Shown here piece after piece: positions 1-6,606 of a stretch of 6,795 bases of DNA. Below the pieces are notes generated by a model, which did no database searches, was not told the origin of the DNA, and saw nothing but the letters and a program-made list of their open reading frames with translations. The DNA is from an uncultured Erysipelotrichaceae bacterium (GTDB taxonomy: Bacteria; Bacillota_I; Bacilli_A; RF39; UBA660), in assembly GCA_902797005.1 (NCBI GenBank), contig CADBRE010000108.1, forward strand, positions 1-6,795, in the 5' to 3' direction. How positions within the stretch are numbered: the first letter of the stretch is position 1; the number at the start of each line of letters is the position of its first letter. The position numbers and the translations under genes are program-made.

Positions 1-878
1 ACTTCATCAGTACCTACAGTAAAGAAAGTACATAAACCTAATATCTTATAAGTTTCACTAATTAACTTATCAAGACCACTTTCTTCTATTCCTATTTCTT
101 CTAAGAAAAGTTTCTTATCTTCATCATTTAGTTCAACTAACTCGCTTTCAATCTTAGCACACATAGGAATAACTGTATTGCCTTCTTTAGAAGCATATTC
201 TCTAACTTTATCTAGATAAACAGTATTGCCACTAACTAAATCTGAATCAGCCATATTGGCTAAGTAAATCATTGGCTTTAAAGTAATAAAGTTAAATACT
301 CTTAGAACTTCTCTTTCCTCATCGGCAAATACCACTTCTCTTAAAGGTTTACCCTCTGATAAAGCTTTTTTACATCTATTAAGAATCTCTACTTCTTTTA
401 AAGCTTCTTTATCTTTACTTGTTTCTGCTTTCTTAGCAATTCTATCTATTCTATTTTGTACTATTTCTAAATCACTCATAGCAAGCTCTAGATTAATAAT
501 TTCTATATCTCTTATTGGATCAATATTACCTTCAACATGAATGATATCTTTATCTTCAAAACATCTAACTACATGTATAACAGCATCTACTTCTCTAATA
601 TGAGATAAAAACTTATTTCCAAGTCCTTCACCACTAGAAGCACCTTTAACAAGTCCTGCTATATCTATGAATTCGTATTGTGTAGGAATTAACCTTTCTG
701 GTAAATACATGTTTTCTAACACTTCTAGCCTTTTATCTGGTACAGTAACTGTTCCTAGATTAGGATCTATTGTTGCAAAAGGATAATTTGCAGCAAGTAT
801 ATTCTTTTTAGTTATAGCATTAAAAAGTGTACTTTTACCAACATTAGGCATTCCTATAATTCCTGCTTTTAATGACAT
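1..878 (-). CDS. ychF: YchF/OLA1-family redox-responsive ATPase, partial (C-terminal part off the left edge)
   Basis: This is the N-terminal 292 residues of YchF (YyaF in Bacillus, OLA1 in eukaryotes), a ribosome-associated P-loop ATPase of the Obg/TRAFAC class linked to stress responses and translation. Seen directly: the G1 loop GMPNVGKST at residues 9-17, the [10 protein letters not shown] switch region at 31-40, and the G3 stretch [19 protein letters not shown] at 72-90, followed by HVVRCFED. The family's coiled-coil insertion follows, then the nucleotide-base motif region YLANMADSD near 205-213. The TGS domain would lie beyond the window edge (full family length about 365 aa). The start is the ATG at 876-878, preceded by a strong GGGGGAGAG ribosome site. 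That site lies in the 14-nt gap after the transporter stop, so ychF is very likely the next gene of the parA operon. The base motif reads NMAD rather than the usual NxxE, and residue 35 is Ala where E. coli YchF has Cys. Identity is secure. Confidence 0.96.
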   Translation of the reverse strand, partial: MSLKAGIIGMPNVGKSTLFNAITKKNILAANYPFATIDPNLGTVTVPDKRLEVLENMYLPERLIPTQYEFIDIAGLVKGASSGEGLGNKFLSHIREVDAVIHVVRCFEDKDIIHVEGNIDPIRDIEIINLELAMSDLEIVQNRIDRIAKKAETSKDKEALKEVEILNRCKKALSEGKPLREVVFADEEREVLRVFNFITLKPMIYLANMADSDLVSGNTVYLDKVREYASKEGNTVIPMCAKIESELVELNDEDKKLFLEEIGIEESGLDKLISETYKILGLCTFFTVGTDE

Positions 879-892
879 ATTTTCTCTCCCCC

Positions 893-2416
893 TTAAAAAC
901 TTAATACTGGACTAGTTCCTACTCCAATAGGTAGTCCTGTAATATAAAATGCAAGTATAATTATTAACCACATAACAGCCATTACAATAGCATAATGTCT
1001 CATATATTTAATAGGTCCAAAGAAAGATGTTTCATCTTTACCATATTTATCAAATATAGCAACATATACAACATAATAAGCCATTACTGGAGTAAGTGCA
1101 AGTCCAAGTGATGAACCCGCAGTATATACCACCTGAGCCATTTCTGGAGATATACTGGCATTCATAATAGCAGGCACTACACTACCTGACATCATTTGCC
1201 ATTTACTTACATATCCAGGGCTAAAGAAACTAGCTATTATTGAGATTACAAATAATATAATTATTAACCCTAACCCACCAAAATTAAATGCATTTATTAA
1301 ATTAGTCAAAAGAGCAACCACTATTGTACCAATATTACTCTTATTAAACACACTTATAAATAAACTAGCAACAAACATTAAAACCAATACATAACCCATT
1401 CCATCTAATGAATAACGCAATGCTTCACTCATATCTTTACTATTTCGTATAGTCTTAGCAACTAATCCATAAACTAAACCAACTATTAGGAAGAAAAACA
1501 TTACTATAAATACAAACCCCTGAGCAAATAATGAGTTCTCTCCAAATAATTTATCTATATAAAATGTACCATTATTATCAAGTAGTCCTCCACTAAGTGG
1601 TAGTCCAGGTAAAATCATATAAACAATAATAACTAAATAAACTAAAGCTGCACCTATTGAAAGTATTAAACCTCTAAGTTCTCTATTAGTTAAATTAGCA
1701 TCAAGCGTTTCTATTTCATCAAACTCATACTTACCAAGTAAAGGCATGATTGTTTTTTCAGTTACTCTAGTTAAAGCTATTGCCCCGCCAATACTTGCGA
1801 CTATCATAATGAATATCTGAAATAAACTTTCTATAGTATAAGATGAATCTATTACATGTGCAGCATTTTGAGTAATCATAAGTAGTGATGTGTCTGTACT
1901 TGTCAAAAATACATTTAATGAAAATCCAAAACATACTCCAGCAAAAGCAGATATTACTCCTCCCAGTGGATGTCTATGTCCATATTTAAATAATAGGCCA
2001 CCAATAGGAAGAAGAACAACAAAACCTATATGCCCGAATAAGCTTGATATCATTCCAAGTAAAATAAGTGTGAATGTAATAGTATTCTTTCTAAAATTCT
2101 GAGTTATTAAAGTAAAGAATGTTTTAGTAAAACCACTTTTTTCAAGAACACCTATACCCATAAGCACAATTATAAGCATGGCAAGTGGCTCAAAATTAAC
2201 AAAATTACTAACTGCATTAGTTACTATATATTTTAATCCACTAGAACTAAGCATATTTTCTACTTGCACAACATTATTTTGAAGTGCATTAGTATATGAA
2301 TTAACAGTAGTATATTCAGCTTGGGCACCAAATATTGATAATATAAAACTAAGTAGTAAAACAACAAGTGTAAGAGACAAAAACATAAATATTGGGCTAA
2401 ATTTTCTTTTTCTCAT
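893..2416 (-). CDS. AbgT-family membrane transporter (divergent)
   Basis: This 507-residue protein has the length of the AbgT family (E. coli AbgT, p-aminobenzoyl-glutamate uptake; MtrF and YdaH, reported to export sulfonamide antimetabolites). Hydrophobic segments are visible at about 10-30, 77-90, 112-144, 152-170, 198-216, 249-270, 299-320, 341-357, 363-375, 380-398, 438-455 and 476-493. Family hallmarks are EPLAMLIIVLMGIGVLEKSG (76-95), NVFLTSTD (168-175) followed by ITQNAA (181-186), SKWQMM (404-409), ISPEMAQ (422-428) and LTPVMAYY (441-448). Family residues corresponding to D175, W406 and P424 are present. The usual YRIGDS motif reads YTAGSS at 431-436, so the conserved Arg and Asp are lost. 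The ATG shares its A with the last base of the upstream DUF951 stop (TAATG), with GGTGGA as ribosome site inside that gene, so translation is probably coupled. Substrate and direction cannot be deduced; pABA-glutamate, another small amidated acid, or drug efflux are all possible. Confidence 0.88.
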   Translation of the reverse strand: MRKRKFSPIFMFLSLTLVVLLLSFILSIFGAQAEYTTVNSYTNALQNNVVQVENMLSSSGLKYIVTNAVSNFVNFEPLAMLIIVLMGIGVLEKSGFTKTFFTLITQNFRKNTITFTLILLGMISSLFGHIGFVVLLPIGGLLFKYGHRHPLGGVISAFAGVCFGFSLNVFLTSTDTSLLMITQNAAHVIDSSYTIESLFQIFIMIVASIGGAIALTRVTEKTIMPLLGKYEFDEIETLDANLTNRELRGLILSIGAALVYLVIIVYMILPGLPLSGGLLDNNGTFYIDKLFGENSLFAQGFVFIVMFFFLIVGLVYGLVAKTIRNSKDMSEALRYSLDGMGYVLVLMFVASLFISVFNKSNIGTIVVALLTNLINAFNFGGLGLIIILFVISIIASFFSPGYVSKWQMMSGSVVPAIMNASISPEMAQVVYTAGSSLGLALTPVMAYYVVYVAIFDKYGKDETSFFGPIKYMRHYAIVMAVMWLIIILAFYITGLPIGVGTSPVLSF

Positions 2417-2592
2417 TATTCCACCACTTTCTTTAGTTTTCTTTCAAACTCTAGCCTATCCATCATAATTGTTCTTTTACAAGCTGTGCATTCTAGTTTT
2501 ATATCAACACCCATTCTTGTAACTTTCCATTTATTTTCTCCACATGGATGAGGCTTTTTCATTATAACAATACTTCCTAATTTGTAGTTCAT
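2416..2592 (-). CDS. DUF951 small protein (YyzM-like)
   Basis: This 58-residue protein is recognisable as DUF951, a family of unknown function found almost only in Bacillota, usually close to parB and ychF (YyzM in Bacillus subtilis). The translation opens MNYKLGSIVIMKKPHPCGEN, continues with KWKVTRMGVDIKLEC, and ends with TACKRTIMMDRLEFERKL and a basic tail. The family signature KKPHPCG, the WxxxRxG(V/A)D core and the ExxC-x2-C element are all present. Cys17, Cys35 and Cys38, with His15 nearby, could form a small metal-binding or zinc-ribbon-like fold; this is inference. The start ATG at 2590-2592 has a GGAG site five bases upstream, and that site directly abuts the parB stop codon. The TAA stop at 2416-2418 overlaps the start of the transporter by one base. 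The gene therefore sits in the middle of the operon and links parB to abgT. It may act on nucleic acid or the ribosome, but nothing in the sequence proves this. Confidence 0.92.
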   Translation of the reverse strand: MNYKLGSIVIMKKPHPCGENKWKVTRMGVDIKLECTACKRTIMMDRLEFERKLKKVVE

Positions 2593-2600
2593 AATTTCTC

Positions 2601-3497
2601 CTAGTCTATATCAATATCTATGTCTAATATCTCAAGTATTCTTTCTAAATCCTTATCACTATCAAAAGGTATAACTATATTGTTTTTATTAACCTTAACA
2701 AGAGTTCCAATCTTTTCTCTCATTATATTTTGAACAATTTGCTTTCTTTCATCTTTTTCTTCTACCTTCTTAATAGGTGCTTTCTTAGGATACTCTCCAT
2801 TAGTAATTCTTTCTTCAACATCTCTAACACTTAAATTATTATTAACTATTTGATCAGCTAGATTATATATTTGTTCTTCATTACTTAACTTAGATAAACT
2901 TCTAGCATGTCCCATACTAATCTTTCCATTAATAACCATAGATTGTACTTCAGTAGGTAATTTAAGTATTCCAAGTATATTAGTTACATGACTTCTACTT
3001 TTACCAACTTTACTTGCCAATTCTTCTTGTGTTAAATGCATCTTATCTATCATAGCTTTATAAGCATTAGCCTCTTCTATTACATTTAAATCTTCTCTTT
3101 GAATATTTTCAAGAAGTGCGATACTCATCATCTCATCATCAGTAAAGTCTTTAATAACTGCAGGTATTGTTGTAAGACCAGCTCTTTTAGCAGCTAAACT
3201 TCTTCTTTCACCAGCAACTATTTCATAACCCTTTATACTTCTTTTAACTATAATAGGTTCAAATACACCAAACTCTTTAATACTACTAGCAAGTTCATTT
3301 AACTTTTCGTCATCAAAATGTTTTCTTGGCTGATAAGGGTTAGATCTTAATTCATCTAATCTTACCTCGCTAATGTCTTCTTTTGGAGTTTCTTCAACTA
3401 TTTCCTTTTCAAAATCATCTAAATTAAATGATTCATTACTAAATAGTTGTTCTAGACCCCTCCCTAGTGCTTTCCTCTTCTCTTGCATTTCTTTCAA
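2601..3497 (-). CDS. parB: Chromosome-partitioning protein ParB (Spo0J)
   Basis: This 298-residue ParB/Spo0J is a CTP-dependent DNA clamp that loads at parS sites near oriC, spreads, recruits SMC and stimulates the ParA ATPase. Counted from the TTG start, visible parts are: the N-terminal ParA-contact peptide ALGRGLEQLF (10-19); an acidic linker; the ParB/Srx CTP-binding fold with NPYQPRKHF (53-61), GERR (96-99) and ENIQRED (130-136); the helix-turn-helix LTQEELASKVGKSRSHVTNI (155-174); a charged linker at 233-252; and a C-terminal dimerisation helix ending in an ID repeat (LDIDIDID). The start is ambiguous. TTG at 3495-3497 lies only 3 nt after a near-consensus AAGGAAGTGA site, while an in-frame ATG at 3486-3488 lies 12 nt after it. 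The ATG form begins MQEKRKALGRGLE, which resembles usual family N-termini. Either start overlaps the end of parA. Spo0J in B. subtilis also relieves Soj-dependent inhibition of sporulation, which fits the nearby spo0A end. Confidence 0.96.
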   Translation of the reverse strand: MKEMQEKRKALGRGLEQLFSNESFNLDDFEKEIVEETPKEDISEVRLDELRSNPYQPRKHFDDEKLNELASSIKEFGVFEPIIVKRSIKGYEIVAGERRSLAAKRAGLTTIPAVIKDFTDDEMMSIALLENIQREDLNVIEEANAYKAMIDKMHLTQEELASKVGKSRSHVTNILGILKLPTEVQSMVINGKISMGHARSLSKLSNEEQIYNLADQIVNNNLSVRDVEERITNGEYPKKAPIKKVEEKDERKQIVQNIMREKIGTLVKVNKNNIVIPFDSDKDLERILEILDIDIDID

Positions 3498-4263
3498 TCA
3501 CTTCCTTCGCTAAATTAATATAAGCAACTGCTCCCCTGCATTTTGGATCATATTCAAGTATAGGTTTACCATGACTTGGTGCTTCTACAAGTCTTACAAG
3601 TCTAGGTATTATAGTATTGAATACTTTCTCTTTAAATATTTTTCTAACATCTTCTACTACCTCAAGTCCTACTAATGTTCTTCCATCAAGCATTGTTAAA
3701 AGAACACCCTCTATATTAAGGTTTGGATTAATCTTCTTTCTTGTTAAAAGTACTGTATTTAAAAGCTGTGTAACACCTTCCAAACTATAATATTCACACT
3801 GTACAGGAATCAAAACACTATCTGAAGCTGCTAAAGCATTAGTAGTAAGAACACCAAGTGCTGGTGGACAATCAATTAGAATATAATCATATCTATCTCT
3901 AATCTTATCTATTTGTAATTTTAATTGATCACCTATAACAAAGTTTTCTTCTTTACTTGCTGTTTGAATTAATTCAATTTCTGCACCACTTAAAAGAATG
4001 ACAGAAGGAACTACAGATAAGTTCTTAAACTTAGTCTTTATAATAGCTTCTTCGATTGATACTTCATGTGTTATTACTTCATAAATACTTTTATTAATAT
4101 CGTTTTTATTAATACCAAGCCCAGTAGTACTATTACTCTGAGGATCTAAATCTATTAATAAAACTTTTTTACCTAGATGCCCTAAAGCACTAGCTAAATT
4201 GATACTTGTTGTTGTTTTGCCTACTCCACCTTTTTGATTTACTAGTGATATAACCTTTCCCAT
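3439..4263 (-). CDS. parA: Chromosome-partitioning ATPase ParA (Soj)
   Basis: This is a 274-residue ParA/Soj-type ATPase that dimerises on ATP, binds DNA non-specifically, and with ParB segregates origins and tunes DnaA-dependent initiation. Sequence evidence: the deviant Walker A KGGVGKTT at 11-18 (signature Lys11, catalytic Lys16), switch I LLIDLDPQSN at 35-44 (Asp40), Walker B YILIDCPPALG at 127-137 (Asp131), and the C-terminal IIPRLVRLVEAPSHGKPIL at 218-236 with the basic residues that contact DNA in Soj proteins. The ATG at 4261-4263 has a GAGG ribosome site seven bases upstream and an extended -10 promoter just before it. The family core ends near LAKEVIER (251-258), but here the frame runs on for 16 more residues (NAREEES through RTTI), overlapping parB by 50-59 nt. 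B. subtilis Soj is about 253 aa. The tail is therefore unusual, but the conserved domain is intact. Confidence 0.96.
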   Translation of the reverse strand: MGKVISLVNQKGGVGKTTTSINLASALGHLGKKVLLIDLDPQSNSTTGLGINKNDINKSIYEVITHEVSIEEAIIKTKFKNLSVVPSVILLSGAEIELIQTASKEENFVIGDQLKLQIDKIRDRYDYILIDCPPALGVLTTNALAASDSVLIPVQCEYYSLEGVTQLLNTVLLTRKKINPNLNIEGVLLTMLDGRTLVGLEVVEDVRKIFKEKVFNTIIPRLVRLVEAPSHGKPILEYDPKCRGAVAYINLAKEVIERNAREEESTREGSRTTI

Positions 4264-4284
4264 AATACTACCTCGCTAGTTCTA

Positions 4285-4293
4285 ATTGTAACA
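4285..4293 (-). promoter_or_regulatory. Putative extended -10 sigma-A promoter for the parA operon
   Basis: On the minus strand the sequence reads TGTTACAAT, an extended -10 (TGn) followed by a 5/6 match to TATAAT. A hexamer 17 bases upstream is only TTTTAT, so there is no good -35. The start point would fall near 4278, a few bases before the GAGG ribosome site of parA. It is the best candidate in the 115-bp gap, whose other content is AT-rich with no operator that I can recognise. Confidence 0.5.
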
Positions 4294-4362
4294 TAAATAA
4301 GATAAATATAAAAGAGTAAAAACACAAAAATATTATCAAAAAAATTAAAACACAATTAATTC

Positions 4363-4388
4363 AAAAGAAAAGAGGATTTTACTCCTCT
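4363..4388 (-). terminator. Rho-independent terminator of gpmI overlapping its stop codon
   Basis: On the minus strand a 6-bp stem AGAGGA/TCCTCT with the loop GTAAAA is followed by TTTCTTTT. The loop contains the gpmI TAA stop, so the 5' arm encodes the last residues (TEE). The stem is short but is followed by a clear T-rich tract and sits exactly between gpmI and the parA promoter. Confidence 0.65.
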
Positions 4389-5890
4389 GTAGGTTTTACT
4401 ATTAAACTCTCACCTGTCATATTATCTGGTTTCTTAATCTCATACAAATCAATTATTGTAGGCGCTATATCTTTTAATGACCCTTGTTCCTTTAATTTAT
4501 AGTCTTTATTACAAAGTATAAACGGAACTTTACTTGTAGTATGTGATGTTATCTTTTCTCCATCTTTTGTAACCATCTTTTCAGAATTACCATGATCTGC
4601 AGTTATTATAAGTTCGTATAAATGCGCATTAGCAGCTTCTTCTAGTTTACCTATACAAAAATCACATATTTCTATAGCATCTATTGTAGCTGGTAAATTA
4701 CCTGTATGCCCAACCATATCAGGATTTGCAAAGTTAGCTAATATAAAATCATAGTCTTCATCCATAGCTTTCATAATGCTCTGAGTTACTTCTCCCACAG
4801 ACATCTCTGGTTTCATATCATATGTAGCTACTTTTGGAGAAGGAACTAATATCTTGTCACATTTATTAGAAGTTAATTCTTCCATTCCATCAAAGAAATA
4901 TGTTACATGTGCATATTTTTCAGTTTCAGCAATTCTTGCTTGTGTGAAATCAAGCGCGTCAATATATCTTCCTAAAGTATCAGTTGGCTTTTCTGTATCA
5001 AAAGCATAATCCACATTACTATGTATATTAAATATAGAAAGTAGCTTTAAGTTAGTAAACTGTTTAGTATTAAACACTTTAAAGTTCTTGTCTGTTAAAG
5101 AATCTATAATTTCTTTCATTCTTTCAGGTCTAAAGTTTATAAACAAAACACCATCATTATCTTTTATTTCTTTTCCTCTAGTAATTATACTAGGATTAAT
5201 AAACTCATCAGTTATATCTCTTTTATAATGCTCATTAAAACATGACTCATAACTAGGAAATACATTACCTCTTCCAAACACCATTGCATCATAAGCTTTT
5301 TGTAGTCTTTCAAATCTATTATCTCTATCCATAGTATAGTATCTACCACTAATAGTAGCTATCTGCCCTATACCTAGCTTTTTAGTTTTAGTCATAAACT
5401 CATTTACAAAGTTAATGCCACTTCTTACTGGAGTATCTCTTCCATCAGTTATGAAATGGAAAGCTACATCTTTTACACCTTTTAATTTAGCCAAAGCTAT
5501 TGCTGCATAATAATGATTTATTGATGAATGAACTCCACCATCAGATAAAAGACCAACTAGGTGAAGAGTACTATTATTAGCATTTACAAAGTCCATTATT
5601 TCATTTAACTTAGGATTTGAAAAGAACTCTTTGCTCTTAATCTTATCATTAATATAGGTTAATGGCTGCGGATTAACTCTTCCACTTCCTATTGTCATAT
5701 GTCCTACCTCTGAGTTACCCATTTGCCCTTTAGGAAGTCCAACTTCAACTCCACTAGCTTCAAGCTCAGAGTTAGGGTATTCACTAAGCATTCTATCTAA
5801 AACGGGAGTCTTAGCTTGCTTAATTGCATTACCATGCTCACTTTTATTTATACCAAAACCATCTAATATTAATAGAACAATTTTCTTCAT
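4379..5890 (-). CDS. gpmI: 2,3-bisphosphoglycerate-independent phosphoglycerate mutase
   Basis: This 503-residue iPGM interconverts 3-phosphoglycerate and 2-phosphoglycerate in glycolysis, in the cytosol, using two Mn ions and a phosphoserine intermediate. Active-site residues are all visible: Asp10 (LLILDGFG), nucleophile Ser60 in KGQMGNSEVGH, His121 in SDGGVHSS, Asp150/Arg151 in TDGRDT, Arg183 and Arg189 in ISGRYYTMDRD, Arg254/Arg257 in NFRPER, Lys325 in AETEKYAHVTYFF, Asp391/His395 in NPDMVGHTG, Asp432/His433 in TADHGN, and His450 in TSHTT. Length is close to the usual ~510. The alkaline-phosphatase-like phosphatase domain is split around the transferase insertion in the normal way. The ATG at 5888-5890 follows a GAGG site by five bases. 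The gene has its own strong promoter and terminator and is not with pgk, tpiA or eno, its frequent partners. In Bacillus, iPGM is needed for sporulation and germination and is pH-sensitive through Mn. Confidence 0.98.
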   Translation of the reverse strand: MKKIVLLILDGFGINKSEHGNAIKQAKTPVLDRMLSEYPNSELEASGVEVGLPKGQMGNSEVGHMTIGSGRVNPQPLTYINDKIKSKEFFSNPKLNEIMDFVNANNSTLHLVGLLSDGGVHSSINHYYAAIALAKLKGVKDVAFHFITDGRDTPVRSGINFVNEFMTKTKKLGIGQIATISGRYYTMDRDNRFERLQKAYDAMVFGRGNVFPSYESCFNEHYKRDITDEFINPSIITRGKEIKDNDGVLFINFRPERMKEIIDSLTDKNFKVFNTKQFTNLKLLSIFNIHSNVDYAFDTEKPTDTLGRYIDALDFTQARIAETEKYAHVTYFFDGMEELTSNKCDKILVPSPKVATYDMKPEMSVGEVTQSIMKAMDEDYDFILANFANPDMVGHTGNLPATIDAIEICDFCIGKLEEAANAHLYELIITADHGNSEKMVTKDGEKITSHTTSKVPFILCNKDYKLKEQGSLKDIAPTIIDLYEIKKPDNMTGESLIVKPTEE

Positions 5891-5914
5891 ATTTTCCTCG
5901 TTTCTTTCATTAAT

Positions 5915-5943
5915 ATTTTACCAAATGCTTTCTATAATGTCTA
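5915..5943 (-). promoter_or_regulatory. Sigma-A promoter for gpmI
   Basis: On the minus strand TAGACA (5938-5943, 5/6 match to TTGACA) is followed after 17 bases by TAAAAT (5915-5920, 5/6 match to TATAAT). The -10 is preceded by TGG, so it is also an extended -10. The start point would be near 5908, giving a leader of about 18 nt that holds the GAGG ribosome site. TCTATA occurs twice, 9 bp apart, around the -35; whether this is an operator is unknown. Confidence 0.7.
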
Positions 5944-6113
5944 TATTAATGTTTTTGCGGTCGTGTTTATTGAAGTTTACACAATATTAAAACTAGCATT
6001 GATCCTTAACCCAATTTTGAAACAGTTAGTAGCCTGTTTGCAAACCATAACGCTCTCTTTCTAAATAGATTGTTACTGTATTTTAAAATTAATTCAATAC
6101 TTATTAGATAATA
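5944..6113. other. Intergenic gap upstream of gpmI with small palindromes; no recognised gene
   Basis: This 170-bp stretch lies between the gpmI promoter and the orphan ORF. It is locally richer in G and C than the flanking spacers (for example GCGGTCGTG near 5957-5965, and 6031-6056). It holds an inverted repeat AAACAG/CTGTTT with an 8-nt loop (6020-6039) and an overlapping perfect 10-bp palindrome GTTTGCAAAC (6036-6045). A minus-strand mini-ORF of 23 codons (5977-6048) starts MVCKQATNCFKIGL, with a poor ribosome site (GAGAG four bases before ATG). I see no tRNA, riboswitch or convincing terminator. It may be a remnant of a longer element or gene, or simply spacer. Confidence 0.4.
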
Positions 6114-6584
6114 CTATAACTTTTTCACAAGTGAGTTAGATTTTTCTGTAGTTGAATATGATATGCCTTCAGGAATCGCAGCTTCTGTCTCCTCAAAATA
6201 ATGCTTATTATTTTGTATTTCAGGCTCTTTTATAAGACCTAATGCTTTTAAAACTTTTTGCGAATATGTTCCTTGAGTTAATAGTCTGTCATAACATATT
6301 TTTTGATTATCATCCTTAAGCGCATCTAAATTTACTTTATAGCCATCATCACTTAATGTAAAAACTTCAGGATGGCTATTAAAATATGCTATATAATCTT
6401 TTTTATTCCATACATTTTCTTCAAATCCGATAAAAGTGTTTGGCATTCCAAAATAAACATATTCATTCTGATGAGCTAAACAGCTGTCAATGGAAATTTT
6501 GTCAAATTTTGATTTTAAAAAGGAAATATAAAAATTTATTTCAGCTGCCACAATAATATCTGGATAAAGTCTAACACATCCCAT
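6114..6584 (-). CDS. Hypothetical protein, 156 residues, family not recognised
   Basis: I do not recognise this protein. The start is taken at the ATG at 6582-6584 because it follows an excellent AAAGGAG site by seven bases. A longer reading from 6653 would add 23 residues that translate the promoter region and is unlikely. The protein starts MGCVRLYPDIIVAAEINFYI, has no signal peptide, transmembrane segment or known catalytic motif that I can see, and looks soluble. The middle is rich in aromatic and acidic residues (NEYVYFGMP, FIGFEENVW, FNSHPEVF). The C-terminal third (QGTYSQKVLKALGLI, then a polar Asn/Glu/Ser/Lys-rich tail) appears less ordered. It contains two Cys (3 and 35) near the N-terminus and one more in KICYDRL. 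It has its own promoter and lies between spo0A and gpmI on the same strand. Codons such as GCG and TCG, rare in the neighbours, hint at transfer but only weakly. Real coding status rests on the intact frame, ribosome site and promoter. Confidence 0.7.
   Translation of the reverse strand: MGCVRLYPDIIVAAEINFYISFLKSKFDKISIDSCLAHQNEYVYFGMPNTFIGFEENVWNKKDYIAYFNSHPEVFTLSDDGYKVNLDALKDDNQKICYDRLLTQGTYSQKVLKALGLIKEPEIQNNKHYFEETEAAIPEGISYSTTEKSNSLVKKL
6194..6215. repeat. Perfect 9-bp inverted repeat with 4-nt loop inside the orphan ORF
   Basis: CAAAATAAT and its exact reverse complement ATTATTTTG flank GCTT. It lies in the coding sequence for the polar stretch IQNNKHYFE of the 156-residue ORF. It is AT-rich and no T-tract of terminator type follows, so it could be chance or a weak mRNA hairpin. 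Confidence 0.45.
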
Positions 6585-6606
6585 AATATTTCTCCTTTCT
6601 AAAAAT

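Noticed and set aside
1890..2102. A 70-codon plus-strand reading frame
   Set aside because: It lies wholly inside the transporter gene on the opposite strand, has a low-complexity Pro/Lys/Asn-rich translation and no ribosome site; it is a shadow frame.
2089..2416. Possible signal peptide on the transporter N-terminus
   Set aside because: The first hydrophobic stretch (10-30) is the expected first membrane helix of an AbgT-type carrier, not a cleaved signal.
4294..4362. Possible DnaA boxes or an oriC-like AT-rich element upstream of parA
   Set aside because: The region is simply AT-rich; I found no TTATCCACA-type box and no repeated motif.
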